This document shows positions 26,850-35,740 of a stretch of 64,000 nt of DNA, piece by piece (position 1 is the stretch's first letter; each line of letters opens with the position of its first letter). The notes below the pieces were generated by a model. The model was not told where the DNA came from and made no database searches. It saw only the letters and a list, made by a program, of their open reading frames with translations. Made by a program: the position numbers and the translations under genes. Source of the DNA: Alistipes sp. (lineage in GTDB: Bacteria > Bacteroidota > Bacteroidia > Bacteroidales > Rikenellaceae); NCBI GenBank assembly GCA_017474235.1, contig JAFVIB010000008.1:1-64000 (forward strand), read 5' to 3'.

Positions 26850-28223
26850 ATGAAGTACGACTTGATAATCATCGGCAGTGGTCCGGGCGGTTATGTTGGA
26901 GCTGTAAGAGCTTCACAACTTGGCAAAAAAGTGGCTCTTGTAGAGAGGGCTGAGGCTGGCGGCACTTGCCTTAATTGGGGATGTATTCCGACAAAGGCTC
27001 TGCTCAAGAGTGCGCAGGTGTTCAGCTACTGCAAGAGTGCTGCAAATTACGGCGTCGATATGGAGTGCGAACCGAAGGCTGACTTGGCAAAAATCGTTGC
27101 CCGCTCACGCACCGTTGCAAGCAATATGAACAAGGGTGTACAGCTGTTGCTCAAGCGCAACAATGTCGATATTTTGGCAGGTTTTGGTCGCCTTGTATCT
27201 CCTACCGAGGTGGATGTGGATGGCACTCTATATCAGGCAGATAACATCATTCTCGCAACAGGTGCTCGTCCTCGCGAGATGGCGTTTATGCCCGTTGACC
27301 ACACCCATATCATCAACTCAAAAGATGCTCTGTCGCTCGAGAAGTTGCCCGAGACAATGGTCGTTGTGGGTTCGGGTGCTATCGGCAGCGAGTTTGCATT
27401 TTTCTACGCCTCGTTGGGTGTAAAAGTGACCGTTATCGAGTATATGCCACAGCTTATGCCGCTTGAGGATGAAGAGGTTGCAAAGTGTATGGAGCGCGTG
27501 TTCCGCCGTCTGAGAATTGGCGTTATGACCGCTACAACAGTCAAGAGTGTAACGGTGGTGGATGACAAGTGTCAGATTGAGATTGAGGGCAAGAAGGGGG
27601 CTGAGACCCTTACAGCAGATGTTGTACTCTCGGCGGTCGGCATTAAGTCCAACATCGAGAATATCGGTCTTGAGCAGCTCGGCATAGCGGTTGAACGCGA
27701 TAAAGTCGTGGTAGATAGCACATTCCGAACAACCGTTCCGACTGTCTATGCCATCGGCGACATTATTGCCACTCCGGCACTTGCACATATAGCCTCAGCT
27801 GAGGCTGTGCGCTGTGTAGAGGGCATTTGCGGGCTTAATCCTGAGCCAATGGACTACTCAACAATACCTTCCTGCATCTTCACCACTCCGGAGGTTGCCT
27901 CTGTGGGTATCACCGAGAAGCAGGCAGTGGAGCAGGGTATAGAACACACCGTCGGCAGATACCAATTTGCAGCCTCGGGCAAGGCTATGGCTGCGGGTGA
28001 CCGCGACGGCTTTGTCAAGATTATCTTCGACGCAGAAAAACGCGTTATTGGCGCACATATCGTCGGTGCAAATATAGTTGAAATGTTAGGTGAGGTAACA
28101 CTTGCTAAACAGCTGGGTATCACCGCAAAACAGATTGCGCACACCATCCACGCACACCCTGCAATGTACGAAGGCATCGCCGAAGCTGCCGAACAGGCTC
28201 TCGGCTGCGCAATACACGCATAG
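26850..28223 (+). CDS. lpdA: Dihydrolipoyl dehydrogenase
   Basis: A 457-aa FAD-disulfide oxidoreductase (E3). The FAD site GSGPGGYVGAV is N-terminal, the redox disulfide is C40/C45 in GGTCLNWGCIPTKAL, the NAD site is VVGSGAIGSEFAFF, and the C-terminal catalytic pair is in HAHPAMYEGIAEAAEQ. It reoxidises dihydrolipoamide in 2-oxoacid dehydrogenase or glycine cleavage complexes; no E1 or E2 genes are nearby. Confidence 0.95.
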   Translation: MKYDLIIIGSGPGGYVGAVRASQLGKKVALVERAEAGGTCLNWGCIPTKALLKSAQVFSYCKSAANYGVDMECEPKADLAKIVARSRTVASNMNKGVQLLLKRNNVDILAGFGRLVSPTEVDVDGTLYQADNIILATGARPREMAFMPVDHTHIINSKDALSLEKLPETMVVVGSGAIGSEFAFFYASLGVKVTVIEYMPQLMPLEDEEVAKCMERVFRRLRIGVMTATTVKSVTVVDDKCQIEIEGKKGAETLTADVVLSAVGIKSNIENIGLEQLGIAVERDKVVVDSTFRTTVPTVYAIGDIIATPALAHIASAEAVRCVEGICGLNPEPMDYSTIPSCIFTTPEVASVGITEKQAVEQGIEHTVGRYQFAASGKAMAAGDRDGFVKIIFDAEKRVIGAHIVGANIVEMLGEVTLAKQLGITAKQIAHTIHAHPAMYEGIAEAAEQALGCAIHA

Positions 28224-28245
28224 TAAAACAAAATATTCATGATGT

Positions 28246-28276
28246 AGTCCTCGGATCAATTCTGAGGGCTATTTTT
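28246..28276 (+). terminator. Rho-independent terminator after lpdA
   Basis: AGTCCTC (28246-28252) pairs with GAGGGCT (28264-28270, one G-U), followed by ATTTTTATAT. Confidence 0.75.
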
Positions 28277-28283
28277 ATATAAA

Positions 28284-28363
28284 TAAAAAAGGCGAGGATG
28301 TACCCCACCTTGCATGTTTTCACAACGGAAAAAATCCTTATCGTGATTTGCTTTTAAATTTGT
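28284..28363 (-). ncRNA. tracrRNA of the type II-C locus
   Basis: On the minus strand a 22-nt stretch (28343-28364) is exactly complementary to positions 4-25 of the crRNA repeat. It is followed by the short hairpin AAGGATTTTTTCCGTT, a GTGAAAAC segment and a terminator hairpin AGGTGGGG/TCCTCGCCT with a T-run at about 28284-28290. Order and shape match tracrRNAs of Bacteroidetes Cas9 systems. A -7 box TACTTTTG lies at 28368-28375, just upstream. It is transcribed divergently from cas9. Confidence 0.85.
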
Positions 28364-28367
28364 ACTG

Positions 28368-28375
28368 CAAAAGTA
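28368..28375 (-). promoter_or_regulatory. -7 element of the tracrRNA promoter
   Basis: TACTTTTG on the minus strand matches TAnnTTTG and predicts a start at about 28361-28363, at the edge of the anti-repeat. Confidence 0.55.
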
Positions 28376-28407
28376 TAAAATAATTAGTTAAAGTCCAAAC
28401 TTTTTTA

Positions 28408-28436
28408 TAAATTTGTAATACTCTTTTAAATTTGTA
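28408..28436 (+). promoter_or_regulatory. Candidate cas9 promoter region with a 14-nt repeat-like motif
   Basis: Two TAAATTTG boxes (28408-28415 and 28427-28434) fit TAnnTTTG; the first would give a leader of about 20 nt. CTTTTAAATTTGTA (28423-28436) is identical to positions 12-25 of the CRISPR repeat, and so complementary to part of the tracrRNA anti-repeat. The match is AT-rich and may be chance. Confidence 0.4.
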
Positions 28437-28441
28437 CATAT

Positions 28442-31400
28442 ATGAAACGAATTCTTGGCATTGATTTAGGCTCCTCAAGTATCGGTTGGGCTATCGTTGA
28501 TGAATATAGTGAGGAAATAACGAGCAATGAAAATATCCTTAGTCCTAATCAGGATAAAATAGTCGCGATTGGCAGTCGTGTTATACCTCTCTCAACCGAA
28601 GAGAGCACTCAATTTTCAAAAGGTCAAGCTATTTCAAAAAATGCGGATAGAACAGCCAAACGAACTCAACGCAAAGGCTATGATCGCTATCAACTACGCA
28701 GATACACACTGCAAAATAAGTTGAGAAATTTAGGCATGTACAATGGTACAACACTCCATTGTTCTAAATTAAAATTATGGGAATTAAGGTCAAAATCCGT
28801 TTCCGAGCAGATTTCTCTGCTTGAACTTGGTCGTGTACTATGTCATATTAATCAGAAGAGAGGTTATCGTACAGCAAAATCTGATTACGGAGATAAGAAG
28901 CTTGGTGCATATGTGGGTAAAGTTATATCAAATCACGCTCAACTGCATGATTTGGGGATGACTGTAGGTCAATACCTATATAGTAATCTAAAAAATAACA
29001 TAGCTTTTCGATGTAAAGATATTGTATATCCTCGCAATGCATACATAGAAGAATTTGACGCAATTTTATCTTGCCAGAAAAGATTCTATCCGAATATTCT
29101 GACAGATGAAACTATTGATTATATTCGTAATAATATCATCTTTCACCAACGACCTCTCAAGTCATGTAAACATTTAGTTGGCAAATGTGAATTGGAGCGT
29201 CATAATGTAACTATTGGTAGTAAAATTATTAATTGTGGTCCAAAAGTTGCTCCACGCAGCTCCCCATTATCCCAAGTTTGTAAAATATGGGAGAGTATTA
29301 ACAATATCAAGGTCAAAAATAAAACCAATGACACTCTTTTTATATCATTGGAACAGAAACAAGCAATATTTAAGTATCTAAACACCAATGATAAATTAAA
29401 CGCAACTACTTTAAAAACGCTCCTTGGCATAAAAGGAAAAGAGTGGTTATTTAGCAAGGCTGTGGGGGCTGGAATTCAAGGCAATACAACCTATTGTGCA
29501 ATAAATCAGGCTCTTGGCAATTACCCTAAAAAGGAGGAATTGTTAAAATTTAAAATAACTACAACTGACGGTCTTGTTAATCCCGATACAGGCGAGTTAT
29601 TTAAAATAATAGACGAATCATTTGAACAACAACCACTATATACACTTTGGCATACACTATACTCTATTTCAAATATAGAAGAGTTGCAAAAAGTTCTAAA
29701 AAAGAATTTTGGTATAAACGATGATGAGGTTATCAATCGTCTCTGCCAAATAGATTTTGTAAAGAGCGGATACAGCAATAAATCCTCGCGTGCCATGCGC
29801 AAAATATTACCATACCTACAGGATGGAGAGCAATACTATGATGCAAAATTGGCTGCTGGCTATAATGATATAACTCCAACTAAAGCGCAGAATGAGGCTC
29901 GAGAGCTTGTAGAACGACTTCAGCCAATACAAAAAGGTGAATTGCGTCAGCCCGTTGTCGAAAAGGTTATCAATCAGTTGGTCAACCTAGTTAATGCTTT
30001 GATGGAGGAGTATGGTCGCTTCGATGAAATTAGAGTGGAACTTGCCCGTGAACTAAAGCAAAATCAGAAGGAGCGTGAATTTGCCACAAAAGCCATAAGT
30101 AACAATAATAAGAAAAATGAGAGAGCAGCTGGGAAAATAAAAGAACTTGGCTTTACGCCAACCCGTTCCCGCATACAAAAGTATCGATTATGGGATGAGT
30201 CTAAAAATACATGTGTCTATTGTGGTAAAACGGTTAATATAGCAGAATTCTTGTTGGGTTTTGGCGTTGAGCGAGAGCATATAATTCCTCGTTCCGTATT
30301 GTTTGACGATAGTTTTTCAAATAAGGTGTGTGCCTGCCGAGAGTGTAACAAGGAAAAAGATAATAACACGGCATATGATTACATGAAGAGTAAAGGAGAT
30401 AAAGCGTATAACGATTACATTGAGCGTATTAATCAGTTAGCCGAGGCGTATAATCCAAAACTAGACTACGATTGTGGAATATCTAAAACTAAGCGTGACA
30501 AGCTGCTTATGTCTGCTAGTGAACTGCCTACAGACTTTATTGCAAGACAGCTCAAAGAGAGTCAATACATAGCAAAAAAAGCAAAAGATATGCTACAATC
30601 AATATGTCATAATGTCTATTCGACAAGTGGCAGCATCACCGATTTTATCCGCCACATTTGGGGCTGGGACGAAGTATTACATTCGCTAAATTTCCAACGC
30701 TACAAAAATGCCGGTCTTACCGAAATGGTAGAACGAGATGTAAACGGTAAGAAGGTTAAGGTAGAACGAATCAAAGATTGGTCTAAGCGAATGGATAACC
30801 GTCATCATGCTGTTGATGCACTTACTATTGCTTGCACCAAACAGGGATATATCCAGCGTATCAATAACCTCAATTCTTTAAAACAGGTGTCATTCATCTC
30901 CTTTAAAGATACAAAGCAAAGTGAAGATACCATACAAAAGCTAACTCGTTTGGAACGATATATCAAAATGCAACCACATTTCTCAATAGCAGAAGTGGAA
31001 AAGGCTGTTTCTAGTATTGTCGTATCATTTAAAAGCGGTAAACGCTCTGCGACGATAGGTAAAAGATATATACACAAAAACGGTAAGCGAATCTGTGTAC
31101 AGCGCGATATTATCATCCCTCGTGGAGCCTTAAGCGAGGAGAGTATATACGGTCGTATTCCTCGCAAAGAAGAGGATGAGACTAAACAATTCTATGTTAT
31201 AAAATATCCATTATCTGCATTTGTTGATGGCAAATCTCCAAAGAAACCTGATATTATTATTGACAAAAACATCAGAGAAAGAGTCATCATGAGATTGGAG
31301 CAATATAAGGGGAAGTTGAAGGAGGCTTTCGCAGAGCCGTTACTCGACCATCAAGGATGCAAGATTTGTAGTGTACGATGCAAGACGGGATTAAAAACAT

Positions 31401-31945
31401 TAGAGCCTCTGCACTATAATGAGGATGGGAAAGCTATTGCCTTTGCTAAACCTGGTAACAATCATCATGCTGCAATCTATGAAGATAAAAATGGCAAGTG
31501 GCAAGAAAACATCGTAACTCTATGGCATGCTGTTGAGCGTAAAAAGTATGGAATTGATGTCATTATTAAGAATTGTGAGAAAGCTTGGGATAGAGTGCCC
31601 GAAAGTATGCCTAAGAAGTTTGTCGATCAACTACCAAAATCCACTTGGCAATTTAAGTTCTCGCTACAACAAAATGAGATGTTTATCCTCGGCATGGAGG
31701 AGGTGTTGTATCAAGATGCTATGAGCCATAACGATTATGCTCTGTTGAGTAAGTATTTGTATAGAGTGCAGAAGATTGCAGCGGGAGATTATTATTTCCG
31801 CCATCATTTGGAAACAACTGTTGATGACAATTCAAGTATTGCTAAAGATATGGGTAAAATGAAGCGTTTAAGTAAAAAATCTTTATTTGAGAATAACCCC
31901 CATAAAGTTCATATTAGCATAACTGGTAAAATTACAGAGATATGA
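28442..31945 (+). CDS. cas9: CRISPR-associated endonuclease Cas9, compact type II-C
   Basis: A 1167-aa RNA-guided DNA endonuclease. RuvC-I is ILGIDLGSSSIGWAIVDE with Asp8; an Arg-rich bridge helix follows (NADRTAKRTQRKGYDRYQLR); RuvC-II is IRVELARELK with Glu533; the HNH domain is bracketed by zinc-ribbon pairs CVYC and CREC, with EREHIIPRS (His613) and SFSNK (Asn627); RuvC-III is NRHHAVDALTIA (His788/His789, Asp792). All catalytic residues are present, so it should be active. It is shorter than the ~1400-1500 aa Bacteroides enzymes. The gene is clearly more AT-rich than its housekeeping neighbours, suggesting acquisition. No cas1, cas2 or csn2/cas4 accompanies it; the array starts 39 bp after the stop. 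Confidence 0.97.
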   Translation: MKRILGIDLGSSSIGWAIVDEYSEEITSNENILSPNQDKIVAIGSRVIPLSTEESTQFSKGQAISKNADRTAKRTQRKGYDRYQLRRYTLQNKLRNLGMYNGTTLHCSKLKLWELRSKSVSEQISLLELGRVLCHINQKRGYRTAKSDYGDKKLGAYVGKVISNHAQLHDLGMTVGQYLYSNLKNNIAFRCKDIVYPRNAYIEEFDAILSCQKRFYPNILTDETIDYIRNNIIFHQRPLKSCKHLVGKCELERHNVTIGSKIINCGPKVAPRSSPLSQVCKIWESINNIKVKNKTNDTLFISLEQKQAIFKYLNTNDKLNATTLKTLLGIKGKEWLFSKAVGAGIQGNTTYCAINQALGNYPKKEELLKFKITTTDGLVNPDTGELFKIIDESFEQQPLYTLWHTLYSISNIEELQKVLKKNFGINDDEVINRLCQIDFVKSGYSNKSSRAMRKILPYLQDGEQYYDAKLAAGYNDITPTKAQNEARELVERLQPIQKGELRQPVVEKVINQLVNLVNALMEEYGRFDEIRVELARELKQNQKEREFATKAISNNNKKNERAAGKIKELGFTPTRSRIQKYRLWDESKNTCVYCGKTVNIAEFLLGFGVEREHIIPRSVLFDDSFSNKVCACRECNKEKDNNTAYDYMKSKGDKAYNDYIERINQLAEAYNPKLDYDCGISKTKRDKLLMSASELPTDFIARQLKESQYIAKKAKDMLQSICHNVYSTSGSITDFIRHIWGWDEVLHSLNFQRYKNAGLTEMVERDVNGKKVKVERIKDWSKRMDNRHHAVDALTIACTKQGYIQRINNLNSLKQVSFISFKDTKQSEDTIQKLTRLERYIKMQPHFSIAEVEKAVSSIVVSFKSGKRSATIGKRYIHKNGKRICVQRDIIIPRGALSEESIYGRIPRKEEDETKQFYVIKYPLSAFVDGKSPKKPDIIIDKNIRERVIMRLEQYKGKLKEAFAEPLLDHQGCKICSVRCKTGLKTLEPLHYNEDGKAIAFAKPGNNHHAAIYEDKNGKWQENIVTLWHAVERKKYGIDVIIKNCEKAWDRVPESMPKKFVDQLPKSTWQFKFSLQQNEMFILGMEEVLYQDAMSHNDYALLSKYLYRVQKIAAGDYYFRHHLETTVDDNSSIAKDMGKMKRLSKKSLFENNPHKVHISITGKITEI

Positions 31946-31984
31946 TTAAGAGAACTCTCTACTTCGGCAATCCCGCATATTTTA

Positions 31985-32261
31985 ACTGTATTTGATATGT
32001 CAAAGATACAAATTTAAAAGCAAATCACAACATTGATGAACTCAAGGCTGCTGCCATCAATACTGTATTTGATATGTCAAAGGTACAAATTTAAAAGCAA
32101 ATCACAACTACGGTATTTCGGTTGTAGATCTGTAGGTTACTGTATTTGATATGTCAAAGATACAAATTTAAAAGCAAATCACAACTGATATTCATAAACA
32201 TTGTTTACGAGAGCAACTGTATTTGATATGTCAAAGATACAAATTAAAAGTAAGTCACAAC
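31985..32261 (-). CRISPR. Type II-C CRISPR array: four 47-nt repeats, three 30-nt spacers
   Basis: Repeats at 31985-32031, 32062-32108, 32139-32185 (47 nt each) and a degenerate 46-nt copy at 32216-32261. Spacers of exactly 30 nt occupy 32032-32061, 32109-32138 and 32186-32215. Repeat 2 has a single A-to-G change. crRNA runs on the minus strand (repeat starts GTTGTGATTTGC), as fixed by tracrRNA complementarity. On that strand each repeat carries TTG (positions 2-4) and TATCTTTG (24-31) 19 bp apart, a full Bacteroidetes promoter; in repeat 2 this becomes TACCTTTG, in repeat 4 the spacing is 18. Spacer 1 begins ATTGATG and ends CATCAAT. The small, drifting array and absent cas1/cas2 suggest no current acquisition. 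Confidence 0.97.
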
Positions 32262-32306
32262 TTTATCCCAATCTCCTCCAAAGCGAAAATATTGTTACAA
32301 AGACTA

Positions 32307-32336
32307 CCCGAGCCTGACTTCAAGCTCGGGAGTTTT
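32307..32336. terminator. Hairpin terminator between the CRISPR array and the small membrane gene
   Basis: CCCGAGC (32307-32313) pairs with GCTCGGG (32324-32330), followed on the plus strand by AGTTTTG and on the minus strand by TAGTCTTTG. Its strand preference is uncertain. Confidence 0.6.
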
Positions 32337-32353
32337 GCGTAAATGGGGTTGTT

Positions 32354-32536
32354 TTAGTTTAGCTTGTTGCGCAGGTAGTAGTAGTAGATAAGAACGCCGA
32401 CAAAGTTTGTGCAGAAGATAAGCAGCGTTACCAAAATCTTAATTACCAAATCGGTTGCGGGCTTCTTTGTAAACAGGTCATACGCGCAATAGACGCCCCA
32501 GCAGAAAAATACGACTCCAATTAACCAAGCAATCAT
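32354..32536 (-). CDS. Small membrane protein (PLDc_N-like)
   Basis: A 60-aa protein with two hydrophobic helices (AWLIGVVFFCWGVYCAYDLF and VIKILVTLLIFCTNFVGVLI), separated by a KKPATD turn and ending YYYYLRNKLN. The layout resembles the short two-helix phospholipase D N-terminal (PLDc_N) proteins common in Bacteroidetes; no catalytic part is present. It is downstream of truA by 21 bp on the same strand, so probably in its transcript. Confidence 0.6.
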   Translation of the reverse strand: MIAWLIGVVFFCWGVYCAYDLFTKKPATDLVIKILVTLLIFCTNFVGVLIYYYYLRNKLN

Positions 32537-32557
32537 AATTGTAAATGTTTTAAAGTG

Positions 32558-33319
32558 TTAATTATCAGTTATTTTGATAAAAGTTTCATCATTATAGACC
32601 ACATCGCTCAGAAACAGACCCTCAGCAGGAGCACCGGCACTTGAGCGTGACAAATCTCGCGCCTCAACGATGTGGCAGAACTCCTCGACCGTATATCGCC
32701 CACGACCAACATCAACAAGCGTTCCGACAATCGAGCGCACCATATTTCGCAAAAATCTATCGGCTCTAATCGTAAATCGCAACACACCGTCACCCTCGAC
32801 CCGCCAATGGGCATCCATAATGCGGCAGATATTGGTTTTGTTATTCGAATTGAGCTTTGCAAACGATGTAAAGTCGCTATAAGTCAGCAACTTAGCCGCT
32901 GCCTGATTCATCTTCTCGACATCGAGTGGCACATAGTAGAGCCACGCTGAGTAGCGACGGAACGGATTCTTTGTCTGCGAGATAAAGTAGGTGTACTCCC
33001 TCTCTCGTGCATCAAATCGCGCGTGTGCATCTGCCGAAACAGGGGTAATGGAGAGTATCGCAATATCCTTTGGCAGCATCATATTGAGCTTGTAGAGCAG
33101 CTGCGCGATATCAAACTCCGTATCACTATCAAAGTGTGCCACATAGTACGAAGCATTCACGCCCGTATCGGTACGACCCGCCCCGACAATCTCGGTAGAG
33201 GTACGCAACAACCGTGTCAGCGCATCCTCAATAGTCTGCTGCACCGTAGGCATATCGGGCTGACGCTGCCACCCGCAGTATGCACAACCATCATATCTGA
33301 GTTCGACAAAATATCGCAT
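32558..33319 (-). CDS. truA: tRNA pseudouridine synthase A
   Basis: A 253-aa enzyme that makes pseudouridine at positions 38-40 of tRNA anticodon stems. It begins RYFVELRYDGCAYCGWQRQP; the catalytic Asp is in VGAGRTDTGVNASYY, and the RADRFLRNMVRSIVGTLVDVG motif near the C-terminus is typical of TruA. ATG 33319 is chosen over one two codons earlier. With miaA, mtaB and fmt, it makes the fourth tRNA-modifying gene in the window. Confidence 0.95.
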   Translation of the reverse strand: MRYFVELRYDGCAYCGWQRQPDMPTVQQTIEDALTRLLRTSTEIVGAGRTDTGVNASYYVAHFDSDTEFDIAQLLYKLNMMLPKDIAILSITPVSADAHARFDAREREYTYFISQTKNPFRRYSAWLYYVPLDVEKMNQAAAKLLTYSDFTSFAKLNSNNKTNICRIMDAHWRVEGDGVLRFTIRADRFLRNMVRSIVGTLVDVGRGRYTVEEFCHIVEARDLSRSSAGAPAEGLFLSDVVYNDETFIKITDN

Positions 33320-33375
33320 ACACAAAGGTACAAATTAAAACGCAAACTACAAAATCTTTACGACGGCAGGTGGCC

Positions 33376-33407
33376 GGACGGACGGATTGCTAGTGTTTCG
33401 TCCGTCC
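33376..33407. repeat. Inverted repeat upstream of truA
   Basis: GGACGGACG (33376-33384) and CGTCCGTCC (33399-33407) form a perfect 9-bp stem. It is followed by GGTGCATCG and AGCGAAGGGCTGTACTT, which resemble a broken piece of the neighbouring 125-bp hairpin element. It could be transcriptional or a remnant of that element; there is no T-run. Confidence 0.6.
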
Positions 33408-33462
33408 TGTGGTGCAGTTGCGGTGCATCGTAAAAAAACAGCGAAGGGCTGTACTTGCACCG

Positions 33463-33587
33463 TTTTATTGTCAGAGTGGTGCATTTACAACGCTCGGCGT
33501 TTTTCGAGTCGATGGGCTGTACTTACGGTACTGCCCATTGAGGAGAAAAAGGTTAGCGGCAGGAAATGCACCACTATCACAATAAAA
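33463..33587. mobile_element. 125-bp MITE-like hairpin element, copy A
   Basis: The termini TTTTATTGTCAGAGTGG and CCACTATCACAATAAAA are near-perfect inverted repeats; the whole 125 bp folds into one long hairpin with a central stem GGGCTGTAC...GTACTGCCC. The same length and design recur at 50416-50540. It encodes nothing and ends one base before the dapB -33 box (TTG at 33589). Non-autonomous element or BIME-like repeat cannot be distinguished from two copies. Confidence 0.75.
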
Positions 33588-33588
33588 A

Positions 33589-33619
33589 TTGGAAGTTTAT
33601 ACTTTTTAAAGTATATTTG
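33589..33619 (+). promoter_or_regulatory. Promoter of the dapB operon
   Basis: TTG at 33589-33591 and TATATTTG at 33612-33619 are spaced 20 bp. The hairpin element ends immediately upstream, so the element forms the promoter's upstream border. Confidence 0.75.
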
Positions 33620-33649
33620 CGGGTTGATAACAAAATAAACCGACAAATT

Positions 33650-34387
33650 ATGAATGTAGCAATTATAGGTTACGGCAAAATGGGTCACGAGATTGAGAAG
33701 GTCCTCGTGCAGAGAGGGCATACTGTGAGCCTGATTATAGACCAAGATAATATCGCCGACCTGAACAGCGAGAAGTTGGCAGGTATTGATGTAGCAATAG
33801 AGTTTACCACACCACAGACTGCATACAATAACATCCGCACCTGCATAGAGGCGGGGGTGGCTATTGTCAGTGGCACAACGGGTTGGACAGAGCGTCTGCC
33901 TGAGCTTGAGCAGCTGTGCGTAGAGAGGGGTAGCGCGATGATATACTCGTCAAACTACTCTCTGGGTGTAAATATCGCCTTTCGCATAAATCGTCGCCTT
34001 GCGGAGCTGATGAACGGCTGTAACAACTACGATGTACGCATTGAGGAGATTCACCACACTCAGAAGAAGGATGCTCCGAGCGGCACAGCCATTACGCTTG
34101 CTCAGGATGCTATTGCCCGCCTTGACCGCAAGACGCGCTGGAACTGCATAGAGCCACAGAAGGGGGAGCAGAGTCAGGCGACCGCCGAGAGCATCGAGAT
34201 TACATCGCTGCGTGAGGGTACTGTTCCGGGTACTCACACCGTCACTTACGAGTCTGCGGACGATACGCTGGTGCTCAAGCATACGCTCAAGAGCCGCAGT
34301 GCGCTTGCAACGGGTGCGGTTATTGCAGCCGAGTTTATATGCGGCAAGCGTGGTGTATTTACTATGGATGACCTATTCAAGGAGTAA
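33650..34387 (+). CDS. dapB: 4-hydroxy-tetrahydrodipicolinate reductase
   Basis: A 245-aa reductase in lysine/diaminopimelate synthesis. N-terminal [16 protein letters not shown] is the NAD(P)-binding Rossmann motif; [38 protein letters not shown] (catalytic His and Lys) and FTMDDLF at the end are DapB-typical. ATG 33650 is placed by the promoter at 33589 and by the family N-terminus; an upstream in-frame start would lie in the hairpin element. It heads an operon of at least nine genes with lepB next, a pairing common in Bacteroidetes. Confidence 0.96.
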   Translation: MNVAIIGYGKMGHEIEKVLVQRGHTVSLIIDQDNIADLNSEKLAGIDVAIEFTTPQTAYNNIRTCIEAGVAIVSGTTGWTERLPELEQLCVERGSAMIYSSNYSLGVNIAFRINRRLAELMNGCNNYDVRIEEIHHTQKKDAPSGTAITLAQDAIARLDRKTRWNCIEPQKGEQSQATAESIEITSLREGTVPGTHTVTYESADDTLVLKHTLKSRSALATGAVIAAEFICGKRGVFTMDDLFKE

Positions 34388-34389
34388 TT

Positions 34390-35736
34390 ATGAGAGAGTT
34401 TTGGAGCAATAAGTGGGTTAAGTTCTCTGTTGTAACGGTGCTGTACATACTGCTGTGCGTGGTATGGACGGGCAACTTGTGGATGCTCTTCGGTGTGCCG
34501 ATTATCTACGACATCTACATCTCACGCCTCTTCTACAAGTATGTTTGGCACTATAACGACGAGCTGTGTGAGCGTTTTCCGCTCTACAAGAGCATTTGGG
34601 GCTGGATAGATGCGATATTGTGGGCTACGGTGGCTGCGACGCTGCTGCATCTGTTTGTCTTTCAGCTCTATAAGGTGCCGACCTCCTCTATGGAGAAGAC
34701 TATCCTTATCGGTGACTACCTCTATGTGAGCAAGGTCACCTATGGTCCGCAGGTGCCTAACACACCTATCGCGATGCCGTTTGTCTTTAACACTATGCCG
34801 TGGTCTGACACTCAGAAGTCCTACTGCGAGGCTATACAGTGGGATTACCACCGCCTGAAGGGTATCAGAGGCATTGAGCGTGGCGATGTTGTGGTGTTCA
34901 ACTACCCCGAGGGAGATACCGTACTCCAAGCCAAGCGTCTCTATCCCGCTCCCGGGGCGAGCTACTATGACGCCCTGCGCAGCTATCAGCAGAGTTACGG
35001 CAAGGCAGAGGGTCGCAAGCGTCTTTATGAGGACTATAAGGTCGTGGCACACCCTGTAGATAAGCGCGAGAACTACATCAAGCGTTGTGTAGCCATTCCG
35101 GGCGACACTCTTCAGATTGTAGGCACACAGCTCTATGTGAACGGCACAGAGCAGGCGACACTCCCGACACAGCAGTACATCTACTTCGTGCAGACCACAG
35201 CTCCGCTGACAGAGTATGCGATGAATAGAGCCGGTGTGAGAGAGTGGGGCGGAAATGCGCCTTACTACTACCTGACAATGACTGACGAGGCTGCTGCTGC
35301 GGTTGAGAAGATGCAGATTGTCTCCTCTGTGGTCAAGTATGACAACCAGCAGGGCGGCAGTGAGTTCTACCCGAATAGCGATGGCTATAATTGGACTCAG
35401 GATAACTTTGGCAAGCTGTGGATTCCGGCAAAGGGTGCTACAGTAGAGCTCACTTTAGAAAACCTGCCACTCTATCGCCGCATAATCGAGAAGTACGAGG
35501 GTCACAAGCTCGAAGTAGCTGATAATCAGATTATTATTGACAGCAAACCGAGCGACACCTACACCTTTGCGATGGACTACTATTGGATGATGGGTGACAA
35601 CCGCCACAACTCTGCTGACAGTCGTTTTTGGGGCTTTGTTCCTGAGGACCACATTGTCGGCAAGGCATCGTTTATCGCCTTCTCGAAGGATGAGAACGGT
35701 ATTCGTTGGAACAGATTGTTCAAAAAGATAAGATAA
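34390..35736 (+). CDS. lepB: Signal peptidase I
   Basis: A 448-aa membrane serine peptidase that removes signal peptides. Two TM helices lie in the first 90 residues; catalytic Ser100 is in PTSSMEKT and Lys231 in [13 protein letters not shown]; the C-terminal [20 protein letters not shown] box is intact. Length is large for the family but usual for Bacteroidetes, due to inserted segments in the beta domain (around 160-215 and 260-340). It starts 2 bp after the dapB stop. Confidence 0.94.
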   Translation: MREFWSNKWVKFSVVTVLYILLCVVWTGNLWMLFGVPIIYDIYISRLFYKYVWHYNDELCERFPLYKSIWGWIDAILWATVAATLLHLFVFQLYKVPTSSMEKTILIGDYLYVSKVTYGPQVPNTPIAMPFVFNTMPWSDTQKSYCEAIQWDYHRLKGIRGIERGDVVVFNYPEGDTVLQAKRLYPAPGASYYDALRSYQQSYGKAEGRKRLYEDYKVVAHPVDKRENYIKRCVAIPGDTLQIVGTQLYVNGTEQATLPTQQYIYFVQTTAPLTEYAMNRAGVREWGGNAPYYYLTMTDEAAAAVEKMQIVSSVVKYDNQQGGSEFYPNSDGYNWTQDNFGKLWIPAKGATVELTLENLPLYRRIIEKYEGHKLEVADNQIIIDSKPSDTYTFAMDYYWMMGDNRHNSADSRFWGFVPEDHIVGKASFIAFSKDENGIRWNRLFKKIR

Positions 35737-35740
35737 CGCT

